From: Nectonema munidae | Taxonomy: Eukaryota; Nematomorpha; Nectonematoida; Nectonematidae | Direction of reading: 5' to 3' | NCBI GenBank assembly: GCA_030549495.1 | Contig: JAUIRK010001052.1 | Location: 2,170,001-2,234,000, forward strand | DNA length: 64,000 nucleotides | Shown here: piece after piece, positions 51,301 to 63,300 of the stretch | Layout of the letters: every line of letters starts with the position of its first letter | Numbering within the stretch: the stretch's first letter is position 1 | Notes under the pieces: generated by a model | Databases searched by the model: none | What the model saw: only the letters and a program-made list of their open reading frames with translations | What the model was told of the DNA's origin: nothing | Program-made: the position numbers and the translations under genes

Positions 51301-54300
51301 TATAAGATCAAATGAAAACTTTTGGTTAATATTTGAAAGACATTACATCTAGTTTGTTACTTGTATATTAATCAGTTTTTAAATAATTTTTAATTTATGT
51401 TTTGTGATTTTCAGATGTGGAGTGTGCTTTTGAGAAGCCCTCTGTTCGCAAAGAAATTCTTTTTGAGATTTTTGTGTTCTTATCTACTCTCAAATGAACA
51501 AGAATATGGTAATTTTAGATGTGATATTGTAATCCAATAAGTTGTGTGCTTTGTTAAGATGAGGAGAATTTATTTCTTTGAATAAATGTGTATTGATTAG
51601 AGATTATATTGTAAATAGATGTGCTGCGTGCATCGTCTTAACGATGCAAGATTGGTAGTATAATTGGTAGCTATACGTTGTGTGTTCAATAAAAATGATG
51701 CGAATGACATTTATTTTAATAGTTTGTAATTCATTTGTCGCATTTAGTTGATTTTGCAGGCTTCCAAATACGAAGCTTTTTCATGAATCCAAGAAAACTG
51801 CTCTGTGATGTTTTGGATCACAATAGGACTTAAAATTTTTGTATGTGTGCTTGTTATTCTAGAAGTATTTTTTATCTGTCTCAGTGTTGTCTTTCGATGT
51901 GCGTAGCGATTCATTTACAATTTATGATGCGCATAAGGATTACCCAATGTTTTAGTATTTGATGCAATTGTTTATTTTGTTTTGTTTTGCGCATAAAAAA
52001 TTGTGCTCAAAAAAAGTAAAAATTGACCTGCATTTAGTAAAATGGGGGATGATTATCTCAAGTTTGGTAGGTACGTACTAGGATAATATAATAAAATAAT
52101 TTTTGGTTTACTCATTCACTCTGATTTGTCCCAGAAACTTTATTTTGCACTATTAAAATTAATACCAATTTTTTCACGATTCGCAGCGGTATATGTTTTA
52201 TTTACTTTTTCTTAAAAGTCTTTCATAACTGAAAAACCTTTTGCATAATAAAACGTACAACACAAACAACTTCATTTTATAGTAATTTAGATTATAAATG
52301 ATATATAAAAATTTTTAAACCTCTAATTGCAATGTTTTATCTTCAGGCACAACAATATTTCTATCTTAATGATAGCCAAGACATGTTTTATTTTCGCATA
52401 CATATCTAAGCTAACTATACATTATTTTTTAATTTATCAAAAACAAATTTTTAATTGCCTTGAATATTTTCTTTTTTCAATGATATTTTGTGCTGCTGTT
52501 TTTAGCTTTTTGTATGTCACTGAAAGTAGTAGAAAAGTTACACAAGTCAATCATATTAAGAATTCACTATATCTTAGGGCATATTAAGAATAATCTTTTG
52601 ATCCGGTGGTTCACAAATTTACTCGCAGGACCTCTTTAACAATTTGCTAAAATTTAGATTCAAAGTAATCTTAATATAATACCAAAAATTTCTTAATTTT
52701 CACTATCCCTGGAGACAACAACTTTTACATAGAATATTTTTACAGTGTGGTTACACATTTAATAAAAAATAAAATGCTGCTTGATTTTTAAACTTAAATA
52801 TAATTATTGATAGTTTTATCTCTTCTGATCTACACTGTTAAATCCCTCCCCTCTCCCCCATTGTAAGAAATACTGTCCTTAAGTATATTATGTTATACTA
52901 AGATTGTGAAAGTAGGGATTTCTCGAATCACAAAAAGGTTAAAAACTTTATTGATGAAGTCAGTACGTTGTATTTGGTATGTATCTTCAACTTTATCATG
53001 ACACTTCACCTCACTTCATCTTTCATGAAATCTCTGAAAATGTTACGGAATTCGTGAAATCACTGCTTCACTTAGAACAGGGGTCACCAAACTACGGCCC
53101 GCGACGTCAGATCATCAGGCCCGCCGACGATACTTAAATTTGCTTGATAAAACGTATGAAACATGATATGTTGTGAGTGAAACCTGTCAACAACGGTCCC
53201 TCTTAACAACGACTTCCTTTTAGCAACGACTTAAATTCAAGTTAATAAACAACTCTACCGTGTTTTGATATAACTTTTACCTCTTAAATGCGACACTGCT
53301 TGATGCGACATACGACCGTAAATTTAAATTTTTTAAAAAGTTTACTTTTTATTTTCATTTTCCCTTTTTGCAACTTTTAAAATGGCGTTTTCATGTATTT
53401 TTCCTTTGTTTTTAAACAAATTTTATTGCAAGGACAAAAAAATATTTCTTGTAATTAAAACATTCAACAAAACAGATTATTTAATGAAAGTTGTGAGAAT
53501 TTTGTTTTGAAATCTCTTTTTCTTTGTCTTATTTATTAAAAAATATTTTTTTGTAAATACTAGAGTAAAAAAATTATATTAACTTTTAAGAACGCCTTAA
53601 TTTGTATTTTTTTATATAATAAATTTGATAAATAATATTCAACACGTGTGCTTGATTAAAAATAATTTTTAAAATATTTTTGTTGTTTTTGTGTATAAAA
53701 ATTAAGATTATTTATTTACCTGTTTAAAAAATTAAGATTATTATTACTACCTGTGAGTTACGACCGAGATTATCTGCAGAAAACATAGGTCGTATATAAA
53801 AGGTTTTACTGTATAATTTAAATTTAAATATTAAGTTTAGAATATTATCGTTATGGCTACTAAGAAAAGAAAAGTAGACGCCGAGTGTCGTGCTTTCAAT
53901 GAAGAATGGGGAGTAAAGTACTTCTTTGTAGAAACGAAGGACCAGAAAGCTACTTGCGTGGTATGCAGCGAAAGTATTGCCGTTCTGAAAGAGTACAATC
54001 TTCGGCGTCACTATGAAACAAAACATATATCAAAGTATTCAATGTTTTCTGGAAAGTTACGCTCTGAGAAATATGAGTCCATGAAACGTAGTTTAGAAAC
54101 TCAAAGAAATCTCTTCAGGAGAAAGTTTACTGAAAATGAATCCGTCACTCATACAAGTTACAAAATAGTGCATAAGATGGCAGAGCGAAGAAAACCGTTT
54201 ACTGATGGCAACTTCATCAAAGAGTGCATGATGGAAGCAGCAAATGACTTGTGTCCTGAGAAAGCCAATTTGTTTGGAGGTATCAGCCTTTCGGCAAGTT

Positions 54301-57300
54301 CAGTTGTGCGGAGAACAGAAGAACTTGGAGAGAACATAGTGCTACAGATACACGAGAAAGCTAGGAACTTCTTGTGGTATTCTCTTGCGATAGACGAGTC
54401 TACTGATCTCTCGAGTACGTCACAACTTCTCGTGTTCATTCGTGGTGTCACTTTAGACTTTCAGATAACGGAAGAGTTGGCATCCGTTTGTAGCATGCAT
54501 GGAACAACAACTGGAAAAGACATTTTCACGGAAGTGCAGAAAACTTTGCAAGACTATAACCTTCAGTGGAATCAGCTCCGAGGTGTTACAGTTGATGGAG
54601 GAAAAAACATGGCTGGAGTGAGAAAGGGTCTGGTGGGGCAGATCAGGACTCATTTAGAAGATTTGCGAATTCCGGGCGCTCTGTTCATACACTGCATCAT
54701 ACATCAACAAGCACTCTGTGGGAAAACCTTAGATATTTCTTGTGTACTGAAACCAGTCCTTTCTGCTGTGAACTTCATTCGGGGACATGCACTCAATCAC
54801 CGTCAGTTCCAGGTTTTTCTTGAAGAAATTGATTCTGATTTCTGTGACTTGCCTTATCACACAACAGTGAGGTGGCTCAGCTGCGGTAAAGTCTTGTTTC
54901 GTTTTTTTTAAGCTTCGAAACGAAATAGATGTTTTTCTCACCGAAAAAGATAGAGCTGATCCACAGCTGTCAGATCCTACCTGGCTGTCAAAGTTGGCAT
55001 TTTTGGTCGACATCACATCCCACATGAATGAACTGAACCTGAAACTTCAGGGAAAAAGATAACCTTATCTGTGATCTCTACAGAATCATCAAAGGATTTC
55101 GGAGAAAGCTGTCATTGTTTGAAGCACAACTGGAAGGAGAAAACTTCTCTCATTTTCACTGTTTCAAAGAGTTTTATGCTACAGTCGCTGAAGATGTCAA
55201 CCTCGATTTTCCGAAAAAGATTATTCGTGACTTGAATAAGCATTTTTTGGAGAGATTCTCAGATCTTAAAAGAATTGGGAGTCATATTCTTCTGTTCCAG
55301 AATCCGTTTGGTTGTAACCTTGACGATGTGTCAGTTGAACTACAGTTGGAGCTCATTGATTTGCACGCAAATGATTTGCTGAAAGAGAAGCACAGAGAAG
55401 GAAAACTTGTTGAATTTTACCGCTGCTTACCTGATGCTGAGTTTCCGAAATTGAAGAAATTTGCCGCTGGTATGGCATCAGTGTTTGGAACAACTTATGT
55501 CTGTGAGCAAACATTTTCAAAAATGAAGTATGTAAAGTCAACATATCGAACGAGATTGACTGATGAACATTTGAAAGCAATTCTATTGATTGGATGCAGC
55601 AATTTCAAACCAAACATTGTTGATATATTAAAAGCCAAACATCAGTTTCACAAGTCTCACTAACCTTTTTTGCTGCTTAGTTTGTGATATTCGAACATGT
55701 GCACACTATGTCTGATGTAGCTACCTTTTTGCTAACGTTGCCTTCTTTGATAACTTTTTAGTAAATAAATATGTTGGTTGTCTTTGTTTTTTTTCTGCAT
55801 CTCACGCCACTCACCCATAATTAACATGGAATGCTAAACTAAGTTTGTAGTCTTTTTTCTACTAGAGCTTTCTTTCTGGCTTGCAAGTATTGTACAGAAT
55901 GATTATGCGGCCCGCACCCGCCATTCTTTCAGTTATCCGGCCCTCTAAGAAAAAAGTTTGGTGACCCCTGACTTAGAACATGGGCGTACAAGACATTCAT
56001 TTGTAGCGGCGAAATGATTTTAACTCAAAGTTTCGATTAATGCATTCAGATTCTATATGTTATAAAAAAATTAATTCCTAAATGGCTTGAAGGATACTAC
56101 GATAGTGAATGAAAAAATGCGAATGAACAATTACATGCTGAATATTTGTGCTAGGCTAAATTATTATTAGGGAGAGGGGTGAAAAGATATTATGCCATCT
56201 TGGAATGAGATTAGGGGGAGGTCGGCCTTTCCCTCTCTCCCTGGATTTGTGACCCTAACTTTGATTAATTCTCTAGCTAGGTATTTCACGTAATAAAAAA
56301 TAGATAATGAAAGCTTTGTATTAAAATTAAATAGAGAAAACATATTTATACTAGCATTCGAAAAGCGGTATAAAAATTTAGAACCAATAAAATTTAAATC
56401 TCTTTTTAATTTTATGATAGAATATTTTATGAAACATTTGCTTCATCATAATAGTTCTCCTTAGTTTTTCAAAGAAATTTTGCAGCTCTATCAACGCAGA
56501 TTTTCCAAATTTTTTGATGCTGCTAATATAATGAATGGAGACTGTTTGACAACCTTTATCTAGAATTAATTCAATAATGAATTCACAATTAGCTAAAGAT
56601 TTGAAGAAAACACGGAATCAATAATATTCATGTTGTAGATTGATGAGTGTGGTTGGATTGATAGGTTGTCTTCAGAATTCTGGAGATCCGAAAAAATGAT
56701 TTTAAGGAAAGATTTCCATTTCCTAACTATAAATGATAAAGAATCAATCTGAGGTCATATGCTTCAAAGTTATATCTCAAAAAAAATCTCAAATCTGCAT
56801 GTCATTTGACCAAAGAAATGAAGCTACTTGAAGCACCTGGAAAAAGATCTTGTCGATTGGACAAGCTCTAGCGTAGTTTATTAACAATTTGAGCAACAAG
56901 CGTGGAATGCGAAGGAGCTTTTTTATCAAAAATATTTTCTCGATTATCCCCAAAATTTTTAGAGGCTTTGTGTTTTTTGAAATACTATTTTTCTCAAAAT
57001 AATAAATATAGTCAGTACGAATCTTTAATTAATTCGAAAATATTGCACAATTTTGTGATAAATTGTTTAATTAACTGTAATATATTAAACTTTGATAGCT
57101 AATGAAAGTTATTTTTAAATAGTTGTTCTTCATTGAATAGTCAAATAAATACCCAATCCACATATAAAATAACTCTAAGTTAGTGGCATATGATATTTGA
57201 TATTGAACATTGATAAAGTGAAAGTAGCTATTATTTTGAAAAAATCATTAAAGCTGGTAAATTATATTTCTTTCGGTAATTTACCCATAATGATAGTTTC

Positions 57301-60300
57301 AAACCCTAATTTATACATATTTATTCGGGAAAATAATATAAAAATCTATGAACACGATTTAAAAACCCAAAACTTTCAAAAACAGAAAACTAAGAAAGCT
57401 GATCATATATGCTTCTATACCCAAAATGTAGTATATTGTATGATTTTTTTAACATGTTTTGTTATAGGTTTGAACTTTACCATTTTATATGAATTTTTTT
57501 TACAAAGGATTTCCTCTTCCACTAAAGCAGATATTCTAATGGATAAAAAGGATGATGATGAAGATAGTGATGAAAAATTCATTACAATGCTTTATAACGA
57601 TGAGGTACATACATATGAACTTGTGATAAAGACATTGAAGAGGCATTTATTGGAATCATATCAAGTTTGTGTTGATCACGCTAGCTCTGTGGACTTCAAA
57701 GTATTTGCATTATTTCTTTTTAATTTCGACTTCTTTAATATTCTTAAAACGCTACGTCTGCTCTTTTCATCCTAATTTCAGGCAAAGAAGAATATTATAA
57801 TATACTTATTATTTTCTTCTTTCCCCCCCCTTTCTTTTTTTCTTTTTTTTTTTTATTTTATTTGTGTTTTTTTTTAAGAAAAAAAAAAATTTAAAAAAAT
57901 TTTTTTGTTATAAATTGTTTTTATAAAATATCTTTTCCCTTCTTTTTTCCCCTAATAGTGAGCTTTTTTTTTTAAAATTTCCCTTTTATTATAATTAACC
58001 GATTTATAAACGAAAAATTTTTTTTTATTTTTTTAAAATATTAAAAATTAAATTAAAACATAAAAAAAAAAAAAAAAAATATTTGAATTGAACACATGGT
58101 AATATATTGTTTAATTCACAGCTTTCAGAATCGCTATCACGATTAGAATTGTTGAAAAGATCTTCAGCTTGCTCTGTCGACAGCATATCTTCATAAAACA
58201 AGTCAGCATCAGAGTTTTCTAGATCCTCATCATACGTTTCCTTTCTTCCTTCTCCGTAATCTGTCCATAAGATATCATCTTCTGTTCCGTCCATAGCATT
58301 TGAGATTGAGCAACGTTTAAATGAATTTATAATGATTATAATGATAGGATTTAACTCATCCCATGCTTCTTTTACCCATTGAGCCAGTTATTAAATCAGG
58401 AGCACGAGTGCGACCACCTTTTGTATGATTTTTTTCCATGTTGCATCAATTCTTGCCATTTTGTTTTGAGGAGTGACTTCATAGGATGATTAATTCCTAC
58501 GTCTATGGGCTGAAGTATTGACGTCATACCTCCTGGAATGACAATAACATCTGTTTTGTGATGTTTATGTAAATGCTTTATAAATTGGGGATTTCTGTGA
58601 CACCTAAAAGCATCAAGAATAAGCAAGCTAATTTTATTTTTTTAGCAACCCTCCAACACGTTTTGCCCATACAACATCGGCCCAATCTTTCATTAATTCA
58701 TCATTCATCCATCCCTTTGATTGGAAGCGCACGGTAACACCACTTGGAAACTTAGTTGCCTTAGGCGCTTTTTTTCTTTTGAAGGGGAAGTTTTATCAGA
58801 CATGCATGTCAACATCACTGTAAATCTGCTCTTTTCGTGACCTGTAGAAAAAATGGCTATGTTAGACGCCCCTTTTTTTCAATAGTATAGCTTGACGGGA
58901 TATCAAAGGTAAGAGGCGTTTGATCAGCATTACCAATTAATGACAAAGGTGGGTTCAGTTCTTTACGTCGCTTGATGAGAAATCGTTGAAATGCTGTAAT
59001 CTTTTGTTCGTAGTCATCAGGTAGTTTTTCCACGATATGGGTTCTCCGACGCATCGATAACTTGTGACGCGCCATAAACCTATAACACCAGTTACTTGAG
59101 GCCTTAAAATTCTTCAGATGGAGTTGTTTAGCAATTGATTTTGCTTTAATGCGTACTTGAATTGTGTTCAATGCAAACCCCTTTCACGAGACTCAGCAAT
59201 ATGCTCGACTAACTGTTTTTCCATTTCTGGGTAATAAGCTGCTGCACCTCTGTTAGCGCGTTTTTTTCTAGGCATTTTACTCAACATAGCTTTATTTTTT
59301 CTCCACATCCTTATATTGCTTTCATTTAATGTAAATTTACGTGCAGCAGGCCTATTACCGTTCAATTCCGCATATTCAATGACTTGACGTTTAAAAGAAC
59401 TATCGTATGATATTCTGCGAGGCATGATAACTTTCAAGATAAAAAAAGCAAAAATGAATGATGAACCTCTTCTTAGACTGCCTGATTATCCCAACACATG
59501 CAACCGGAAATTATGCACTTATTGTACTTTCTATGTACTTATTATCGTACACTCTATCAATATACCTTCAGAGCTGATAATAATAATAATACTGCTGTCT
59601 CATGTACGTGTTGTGTGGGTAAATATATATTTATGCATTATTGTAACTACGTCTATGCTTTATGTGAGTCAAATTTTTTTCAGTGTGTGATCTATGATAG
59701 AATTTTTCCCTCTATCAAAATGTCGATGCGTATTATACATAGATATAGGGAATTTCGTTCTTTTTTAAAAACTAAATAATAAGGGCGTATTATACACGGG
59801 TGCGCACTATACGTGGGGAAATTTCCTTTTTTTGATATCTCAGAGATCAGGTTAATGATATTATTTCGGCAATAGCAGATTTTATGTTTCTGTGTTATGA
59901 AGGTGTTGCAATGTTTTTTTTTCTTTTTGATTCTTTATATTTCATTTGTTAAGGGGCGTTCGCAAATAGCTTATGGTACTAAGAAACAATGCAATGATTT
60001 AAAACAACGTATTGAAAATAGCAGTTTGTCCAATGGTTATCCATTGAATGTTGAAGTCTTGAAGCCTAATTTCATTGCATATCAATTCCTGGCTATCAAC
60101 CTTATAGATTGGTTGACCAGTATATCAAAAGCTTCTTCTCGTATTATTTTGTTCTTATCCTAATTTGGCAAGTTACTTTATCTTTCTAAACTCTTTCAGA
60201 TTTGCAAGATCTTTTGTTTGATTTGATAATTAAACCCGAGAATCGTCACAAAAGTTCAAATGATTCGATTAGCTTTCTAGAAGAAGCAATGATTCTTGAC

Positions 60301-63300
60301 ATTGAGATTTGGAAGGGTAAGCTTTTAACATCTTTTTATCATTTATAGGCCTCTTCTAACTAATTTCTTTTTTCTTAGAACCAAGAAGAAAATTGCATGA
60401 GCTAATGGTGTATCAGTAATGTTTTCTATAATGAAATCGATTTCTCCTTATTTTTACTTTTATTTTTCAGGATGTGGAATAATTATGAAAAAAGGAAAAA
60501 ATTTGCTATTGTTTTTTTGAATGTACCTTTCTTTATCCTTTGTAATATTTTTCTCCTAAGCTTTTTTTCGTAGATGTATCCAACATTGGTGAAGACGTAT
60601 ATATTCAATGAAAATTTCTATGAAAGAAGTATTCTAGATATGAGTGTTCAGATTTTCACTACGTCTTCATTGGTATATTAAAATATATTTATATTATATA
60701 GTATATTAATTCAGGACAAATTTATAATAGTTACTTTTTAATTGTTATAAATTGACTATTTATTAAAATTTCAGTTTATATTTTTAAATAGTAATATGTT
60801 TTACGGCTATTTTTCCAGCAAGCTATGATCTACCCGGTTAAAACAAATACATCATTATTTTACGTCTTCAATTTTTCCTATTTTGCTACTTCCATAGTTT
60901 CAAACTCAACAATAAGTACTACTGTACAAAATACAACTCAAAGACTTCTAAAAAAATTTAAATAACAAAATTGATTAACTCTTTCTAATTCTATTCCGTC
61001 TACCACCACCTTTTCATCTAATTCCACTATCATGGGATTCGATAAACTACGGCAGGTGAAATTTTTTTGCCTTGAATAAGCTAGCTTTAATTTTAGAACA
61101 CCCATTGTGTACCCACTTATTCACAGACAGTCGAATTATTTTTAACACTAATTCCACAACCTCCATATGGGTCAATATTTTACATTATAATTTCTTATTT
61201 TAATGTCTCCCTTCTTACTTTCATCTATTTTATATTTATAAAATAGACAATAAAAAGAGAAACAACATTTTATCTTTTGTTTGACAATTTTTTAAAATAC
61301 AAAGATTTTTTTAGAAAAATCTCTAGAAATCAAGGTTTGGCTTTAAGTTGATTTGAAGTATACTATCAAGTTACTTTGTTTCATGTAATGGTCACAATGA
61401 CGTATCCAGGCACCTTCCTACGCTCGTAAAACCCTTCCCCATTTTTTCTTTTTGTGATTTGATTTATTCATCTTTTCTTATTGTTTTCTCCACTGCACTT
61501 TGAATAAAAAATTGAAATTATGTCTTCATATGTAACGAAACATGCAATGTTTAACTTGTATCACACATCCTAAAATCTTAGAACTTACACTAATATTATA
61601 AAGTATTAAAAATCTTGTATATATCTGCATAACGATTTATTAACATGATTTACCTTTTCAGTATTTAAACAATATAGCAAAATAAAGTGAAGAAACGTAT
61701 ATTAAACGTAATGCATGCATTTTCTTATACTTTACTTAAAAAGTTAACCCTCAGGGACTTCTTTATGGTTTTATTTTGGGGCTGAGATAAGATTGTTCTT
61801 CCAGAAAACTAAAAAAACTGAAATCTTATATTTAATTTTTTGAATGAAATGCTATGCAAATTGAAAAATACATAGCTTAAGGTTTTTAAATTTAGAAACT
61901 ACTTTAAACTTTGTGGAAAAAATATCATAACCAATTAAATTAGTATCCTATTATACTTTTTATAAAATTATACATATATCTTTTTTCCCAAGTTATATAT
62001 AGTATAATACTTTTGGATGTGGGCAAATTTTTTCAGTCGAGGGTCCAACTAGACTAGTGGAGGCCCGAGGACTCTCTACGATTAATATCATAAAAGGTCC
62101 TGCCTCTATCCCTCTTTTTTTTTTAAAAACAAGGGATTTATTTAGTCACCGAACTTTGGATCCAATTATATTTAACCTGAATTATATTTGGCGGTTATTA
62201 AAAGTTTACGCTCAGTACGATAAAGATAAATATGGCTCAAGATTGTTTCCAACAAAGATAAAATAAATACTGAAAATTTGTTCAAATTCTAAATTAATGC
62301 TTGTTGAAGTCAGAAACACTAAGGATGAAAAATAAAGCAATTTAGTTTTAGAATGTTTTGTAGTGCTAAAAATAAAAACGATATTGTATTTTTATTGTAA
62401 GCATTGAAATTTCAAGTTAATTTTTTCTTATAGCTTGCTTTGAGATTTCTGTCCTAACATTAACAATCATCTCTATTTGTGATGTAACGGTAAAGATTGC
62501 AATCTGAAGGATTTATAAAGTTTCTCTATAAATCCGCGTTATGGAAATCATCAATTATTATCAAAGATTTACCATTGAGACGCATTAGCTTCCACCCCTG
62601 GCTTTCATAACTTAGTCGGCATCTGCCTAGGCAAAAAATATGAGATGGTACATCACTACTAGATATGTGTCGGATATCTGCATTTGCAGAAACGGATTAT
62701 CCCCAAAAATCTTTACATCATCTTAACATTCGCAATTTTTAAACATTTTTCTATATACCGCATAGTTTTTTTTCGCAATTTTTGAATTTTTATGATAACA
62801 CATATACATTGACATCTCTCTAAAAATTTTAGAAGTATAAAACTTGCGTCTGCTTGGAATAGCAATTATAATATTCGCATCCTCTAAAAAATTACTTCTG
62901 ATATCCGCATCCGCTAGGATCTCAAAATTTGATATCCGCATTCGCGGATACAAAAAATTTCACATCCGATATATCTCTAATCACTACTCTCTTCAAAGAC
63001 TTTTCTCTAGATACGACTTTGTTAGTATGGCATTGAGGTCAATAGTATCTTAGAAGCGTTATTGTATATAATAACTTAGAAAAACCTGTATTTAATTATT
63101 GTGTTTATATGTAATTCCAAAAACAATATTATTCTTGTTTAATTCGAATAAAAAGTCTATTATTTTATAAATAATAATTAATTCGAGAAAGATTTACAAA
63201 CAAACTTTTGACAAAAACTCTTCGAATCTTTTATTTTTCTGCACATGATGCATCAGCGTCTTTTATCTAGTTTTCCTTTTTCCATCTATCATTTTTATAA

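Noticed and set aside
51416-51511. An extra UBR exon (good acceptor TTTTCAG, donor GTAATT, frame MWSVLLRSPLFAKKFF...)
   Set aside because: Exons 4 and 5 already join in phase and match the family without a gap. Adding this segment after exon 4 brings in a stop.
57197-57507. An independent gene starting at 57197 (192-codon frame)
   Set aside because: Only its last third is coding, as UBR exon 5. The upstream part is intron that happens to be open in that frame.
60829-60970. A UBR exon after TTTTTCCAG at 60829 (QAMIYPVKTNTSLFYVF...)
   Set aside because: It does not resemble the family at this point, whereas 63902-63980 does and joins exon 10 in phase.
62057-62266. A 69-codon plus-strand frame (MEARGLSTINIIKGPAS...)
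   Set aside because: It lies in UBR intron 10, has no recognised similarity and no codon or context support.
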